NCBI RefSeq assembly: GCF_024505145.1
Contig: NZ_JANIAA010000001.1
Coordinates: 124,001 to 188,000 of the forward strand
Source: Streptomyces rugosispiralis
GTDB taxonomy: Bacteria; Actinomycetota; Actinomycetes; Streptomycetales; Streptomycetaceae
Length of the DNA stretch: 64,000 nucleotides
Direction of reading: 5' to 3'
Within the stretch, counting starts at the first letter, position 1. Each line of letters opens with the position of its first letter. Under the pieces are notes generated by a model that saw only the letters and a list, made by a program, of their open reading frames with translations, was not told where the DNA came from and searched no databases. The position numbers and the translations under genes were made by a program. This document shows, piece by piece, positions 61,306 to 64,000 of this stretch.

Positions 61306-62510
61306 GCGACCCGTCCGAGGATGGTGATGGCGTTGTTGCCGCCGAAGGCGAAGCCGTTGTTCTGCACGACCCTGGGCTGTGCCGGGCGGCTCTCGTTCGG
61401 CACGGGGTCGATGGCGGGCAGTTCGGGGTCGGGGGTGCGGTAGTTGGTGGTCGGGGGCAGGAAGCCCTCGTCGAGGGCGAGTGCGGCGGCGATGGCGCCG
61501 AATCCGCTGGCCGCGCCCATGGTGTGGCCGAGCATGGACTTGATGGAACTGATCGGCGGGGGCCGGGTGCCGAAGACCTCGACGACGGCCTGGGCCTCCA
61601 TGGCGTCGTTCGCCGGGGTGCCGGTGCCGTGGGCGCAGATGTAGTCGACGTCGGCGGGGGTGATACCGGCGTTGTGGTGGGCCCGGCGCATGCACGCGGC
61701 GATGCTCACCGGGTCGGGGGCGACCATGTGGTTGGCGTCGCAGTTGAGGCCGTAGCCGAGCACCTCGGCGTAGATGTGGGCGCCGCGTTCGGTGGCGGAC
61801 TCCAGGGTCTCCAGGAAGAGGGCGGCCCCGCCCTCTCCGGTGAGGATGCCGGAGCGGTCCTTGTCGAACGGTGAGCAGACCTTCTCGGTGAGCGCGCCGA
61901 GCCGGTAGAAACCGGCGTGCGCCCAGCGGCACACCGAGTCCGCGCCACCGGCGATCATGTAGTCGGCGTCGCCGGTGACGATCTGGTCGTAGGCGTAGCC
62001 GAGCGCGTAGTTGCTGGCCGAGCAGGCGGTGGACAGGGTCACCGCCTCACCCGTGAGACGGAGTTCCTGGTTGACGGCGGCGGCCAGCCGGGAGGCCGGG
62101 ACCTGGGCCGCGTACGCGGGGGTGACCTCGGCCAGTCCGCTGTGCACCCACTCGGCGGTGAGCGCCTCGATGACCTGGGACTCCCCGCTGGTGGTGCCGA
62201 TGCTGGAGCCGGCGGCGGCGCCCGCGAGCACCTTCTCGTCAATTCCGGCGTCCTCGACGGCCAGCCGCGCCGCCGCCGCCGCGAACAGGCTGGTGCGGCC
62301 CCATTCGGCGGTGGAGAGGGTGCGCAGCAGCGCCTTGGGGTCGAAGTCGGGGACCTCACCGGCCATGTAGTGCGGGAAGCCGGAGGAGTCGAAGCTGGAG
62401 ATGGCGGAGATGCCACTGGTGCCGGCGCGCAGGGCCCGGCCGAACGCCGTGACACCGGTGCCGATGCTGGAGACCGGGCCGAGCCCGGTGATGACGACCC
62501 GTCGGTTCAT
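61302..62510 (-). CDS. Ketosynthase alpha (FabF-like, type II PKS)
   Basis: 402 residues. VVITGLGPVSSIGTG start, Cys163 in TLSTACSASNYA, His294 in CAHGTGTPANDA and His329 in SMLGHTMGAA. It follows the ACP gene by five bases and overlaps the CLF gene. This pair, next to a KR and two dehydratases, is the core of a highly reducing type II PKS rather than an aromatic one; no aromatic cyclase set is seen apart from the SRPBCC protein. Confidence 0.9.
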   Translation of the reverse strand: MNRRVVITGLGPVSSIGTGVTAFGRALRAGTSGISAISSFDSSGFPHYMAGEVPDFDPKALLRTLSTAEWGRTSLFAAAAARLAVEDAGIDEKVLAGAAAGSSIGTTSGESQVIEALTAEWVHSGLAEVTPAYAAQVPASRLAAAVNQELRLTGEAVTLSTACSASNYALGYAYDQIVTGDADYMIAGGADSVCRWAHAGFYRLGALTEKVCSPFDKDRSGILTGEGGAALFLETLESATERGAHIYAEVLGYGLNCDANHMVAPDPVSIAACMRRAHHNAGITPADVDYICAHGTGTPANDAMEAQAVVEVFGTRPPPISSIKSMLGHTMGAASGFGAIAAALALDEGFLPPTTNYRTPDPELPAIDPVPNESRPAQPRVVQNNGFAFGGNNAITILGRVA

Positions 62511-62515
62511 GCTGA

Positions 62516-62773
62516 TCAGTCCTGCCAGCCGGCCTGCGTGGCCACGACGTCGTGGACCGCCTTGAGGTTCTCCATCCGCGGCAGCTCGGACTGCGGGATG
62601 TCGATCTTGTACTTCTTCTCGATCCGGGCCAGGATCTCGATCGCCCGCAGCGAGTCCGCCTCGTGCTCCTCCACGAACGAACCGGTCTCGGTGATCTCCT
62701 CCGGCTCGACCTCGAGTACCTCGGCGACGATCTCGCGCAGCTCGTCCAGATGCTTCTCACGCGCTTCGGACAT
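62516..62773 (-). CDS. Acyl carrier protein
   Basis: 85 residues from ATG 62773 with AGGAGA upstream; an earlier ATG gives an implausible tail. The 4-phosphopantetheine site is Ser41 in EEHEADSLRAIEILARIEKK. Acidic helices flank it. It carries the growing chain for the adjacent KS/CLF, reductase and dehydratases. Confidence 0.92.
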   Translation of the reverse strand: MSEAREKHLDELREIVAEVLEVEPEEITETGSFVEEHEADSLRAIEILARIEKKYKIDIPQSELPRMENLKAVHDVVATQAGWQD

Positions 62774-62850
62774 GGGATTTCTCCTGAATCTGGCGGGGAC
62801 GGGGGCGGCTGGCAAAAGCCTGTGGGCGGGGTTGGGGGCGTGCGGAAGGG

Positions 62851-63333
62851 TCATGAGCCGGTACCGGCGGCGAGCTCCTCGCGCACGACGGCGAGGACCG
62901 AGCCGAGGGTGGCGATGCGGCGGTCGCCCACCCAGGTCTCACCACGCATGAACGCGTTGTCGCCGATGAGCTGGTCGATCTCCACGGTGTGGCGCAGCAC
63001 ATCGCCGGGGTAGGCGCTGCCGGTGATCGTCACATCGCGGGCGGAGCCGAAGATGAGGGTGCCCTCGCGCCGCTCCCCGGACGTGGCGGCCGAGTACAGC
63101 CACAGCACGGCGCCGGTCTGGCCGAACGACTCGACGAGCAGGGAGGACGGGTAGGCGTAGGCGGAGCCCTGGAGGTTCTCGTCCAGCCCGGCGTAGCAGG
63201 GTTCGCTGCCGGTCACGGTCTTGGTGGCGACGATGCGCACCCCGGGTTCGAGGTCCAGGACGCGGTCCACGAGCAGAACGGGGTGGCGGTGCGGCAGGAT
63301 GCGCCGGATGTCGGCGTGTTCAAGCGTGGTCAT
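62851..63333 (-). CDS. FabZ-like hotdog dehydratase
   Basis: 160 residues. ADIRRILPHRHPVLLVDRVL is the FabZ opening, and YPSSLLVESFGQTGAVLWLY holds the Glu of the active-site helix; the usual GHFPxxPxxPG loop is diverged to YAGLDENLQGSAYAYPSS, so His is not at the standard place. It may pair with the second hotdog protein as a heterodimeric dehydratase, as in other highly reducing type II PKSs. It overlaps that gene by 14 bases. Confidence 0.8.
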   Translation of the reverse strand: MTTLEHADIRRILPHRHPVLLVDRVLDLEPGVRIVATKTVTGSEPCYAGLDENLQGSAYAYPSSLLVESFGQTGAVLWLYSAATSGERREGTLIFGSARDVTITGSAYPGDVLRHTVEIDQLIGDNAFMRGETWVGDRRIATLGSVLAVVREELAAGTGS

Positions 63334-63754
63334 CGCCGTCCCTCCGGTCGATGCGCAGTTCGAGGGTCATCCGGGCGGACAGGGCGCCGTCGCCGCGGTG
63401 GCAGCGGACCTTGGCCCGCACCGCCGTGGGTGTGTCATCGTGTTCGGTCAGATCGCAGCCGATGCGCAGGGTGTCCCCGGGCAGGAGCGGGGCCGCGAAG
63501 CTGATCGAGGTGATGGTGGCCAGTTCGGCGACCGCACCCGGGCCGTGCCGTTCGGTGGCCCAGTGGCGGATGGCCTGGTGGACGGATTCGAGGGTGAACA
63601 CGCCCGGGTAGATGGTGAAGTCCGGGTAGTGGCCGGCGAGATACGGGTCGTCGCCGGTGATCCGCTTGACCGCCTCCACCCGTGCGCCGGCCGGGGCGTC
63701 CGCGATGTCCACCGTGTCGACCGCGGTGAGCGGGGCGGCGAACCGGCGGCTCAC
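63320..63754 (-). CDS. FabZ/FabA-like hotdog dehydratase
   Basis: 144 residues from GTG 63754, overlapping the FabG stop as GTGA. GHYPDFTIYPGVFTLESVHQ is the complete FabZ active-site loop and helix (His, then Glu). Expected to dehydrate 3-hydroxyacyl-ACP to enoyl-ACP. With no enoyl reductase in view, the product chain would stay polyunsaturated. Confidence 0.86.
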   Translation of the reverse strand: MSRRFAAPLTAVDTVDIADAPAGARVEAVKRITGDDPYLAGHYPDFTIYPGVFTLESVHQAIRHWATERHGPGAVAELATITSISFAAPLLPGDTLRIGCDLTEHDDTPTAVRAKVRCHRGDGALSARMTLELRIDRRDGDDHA

Positions 63755-64000
63755 AGGACGATGCCCCCGTCGACCTGGAGGATCTGCCCGGTGATGTAGC
63801 CCGCCCGGTCGGACACCAGGAACGACACCAGTTCGGCCACGTCCCCGGGGGTGCCGAAGCGGCGCATGGGGACGAGTTCCATCGCCTGGGCGCGCACCTT
63901 GTCGGTGAGGCCCGCCGTCATGTCGGTCTCGATGAATCCGGGGGCGACGACATTGACCCGCAGGCCGTAGGGGGCCAGCTCCTTGGCCAGCGCCTTGCTC
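63751..64000 (-). CDS. FabG-like ketoreductase, 5-prime end beyond right edge
   Basis: 83 codons of the C-terminal part: KALAKELAPYGLRVNVVAPG, FIETDMTAGLTDKVRAQAME, FGTPGDVAELVSFLVSDRAG and YITGQILQVDGGIVL. This is typical of 3-oxoacyl-ACP reductases; the nucleotide motif and most of the catalytic set lie outside the window. It reduces the beta-keto group before the two dehydratases act. The operon promoter must be further right. Confidence 0.88.
   Translation of the reverse strand, partial: SKALAKELAPYGLRVNVVAPGFIETDMTAGLTDKVRAQAMELVPMRRFGTPGDVAELVSFLVSDRAGYITGQILQVDGGIVL

Noticed and set aside
60127..61932. 601-codon frame suggesting a longer CLF
   Set aside because: The extra N-terminal 209 codons are antiframe to the KS-alpha gene on the same strand; ATG 61305 with ATGA overlap is the proper start.

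Overview
The window is very GC-rich (about 70 percent or more by eye) with codon third positions almost always G or C. It carries Tat-type secreted glycosidases, an RppA-type type III polyketide synthase and many one-component regulators. This points to a Streptomyces chromosome, probably an accessory arm region. No rRNA, tRNA or CRISPR array was seen.

Layout. (1) 1-4.5 kb: a trypsin-nSTAND-beta-propeller protein, cut by the left edge, coupled to a small trypsin-co-occurring protein. (2) 5-12 kb: small regulator/enzyme pairs (SnoaL-like, GntR + VOC fragment + SDR + glutamine amidotransferase, TetR + metallo-beta-lactamase fold, TetR + saccharopine-dehydrogenase-like), each with palindromic operators in the shared promoter region. 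(3) 13.1-15.7 kb: a translationally coupled RppA, aldo/keto reductase and SnoaL-like cassette. (4) 16-28.7 kb: oxidoreductase, methyltransferase, GlxA-type regulator, HD hydrolase, RidA, an ammonia-lyase homologue lacking the MIO tripeptide, WYL and MarR regulators, amidase and amidohydrolase. (5) 28.8-40.3 kb: GH67 alpha-glucuronidase, then a LacI-controlled group (FAD oxidoreductase, hydantoinase-A-like protein, HExxH protein, transporter, secreted beta-propeller protein). (6) 40.4-46.6 kb: LysR/acetyltransferase and a second LacI-controlled sugar-oxidation operon (two TIM-barrel isomerase-like enzymes around a Gfo/Idh/MocA dehydrogenase). (7) 46.7-53 kb: oxidoreductase, XRE regulator, membrane protein, SDR, secreted PL9-type pectate lyase and decayed gene pairs. 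(8) 53.1-64 kb: a tightly packed minus-strand operon running off the right edge. It holds FabG, two hotdog dehydratases, ACP, four ketosynthase-family proteins, alpha/beta hydrolase, double-hotdog thioesterase, GST-kappa/DsbA-like enzyme, both subunits of a B12-dependent glutamate-mutase-type enzyme and an SRPBCC protein.

The right-hand operon is the most striking system. It combines a highly reducing type II polyketide synthase with a carbon-skeleton mutase, which suggests a branched, amino-acid-derived unit joined to a polyene or reduced acyl chain. I know of no described product for this gene combination. Two other strong leads are the RppA/reductase/SnoaL cassette, whose parts mirror the reductase and NTF2-fold dehydratase of fungal DHN-melanin synthesis, and the MIO-less lyase, which resembles ergothionase in that respect.

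A recurring theme from 6 to 53 kb is gene decay: internally deleted genes, compensating frameshifts, and pairs of neighbouring genes truncated at one shared junction (near 25.41, 49.77 and 52.69 kb). All function statements come from reading motifs and recalled family knowledge; no database search was run.
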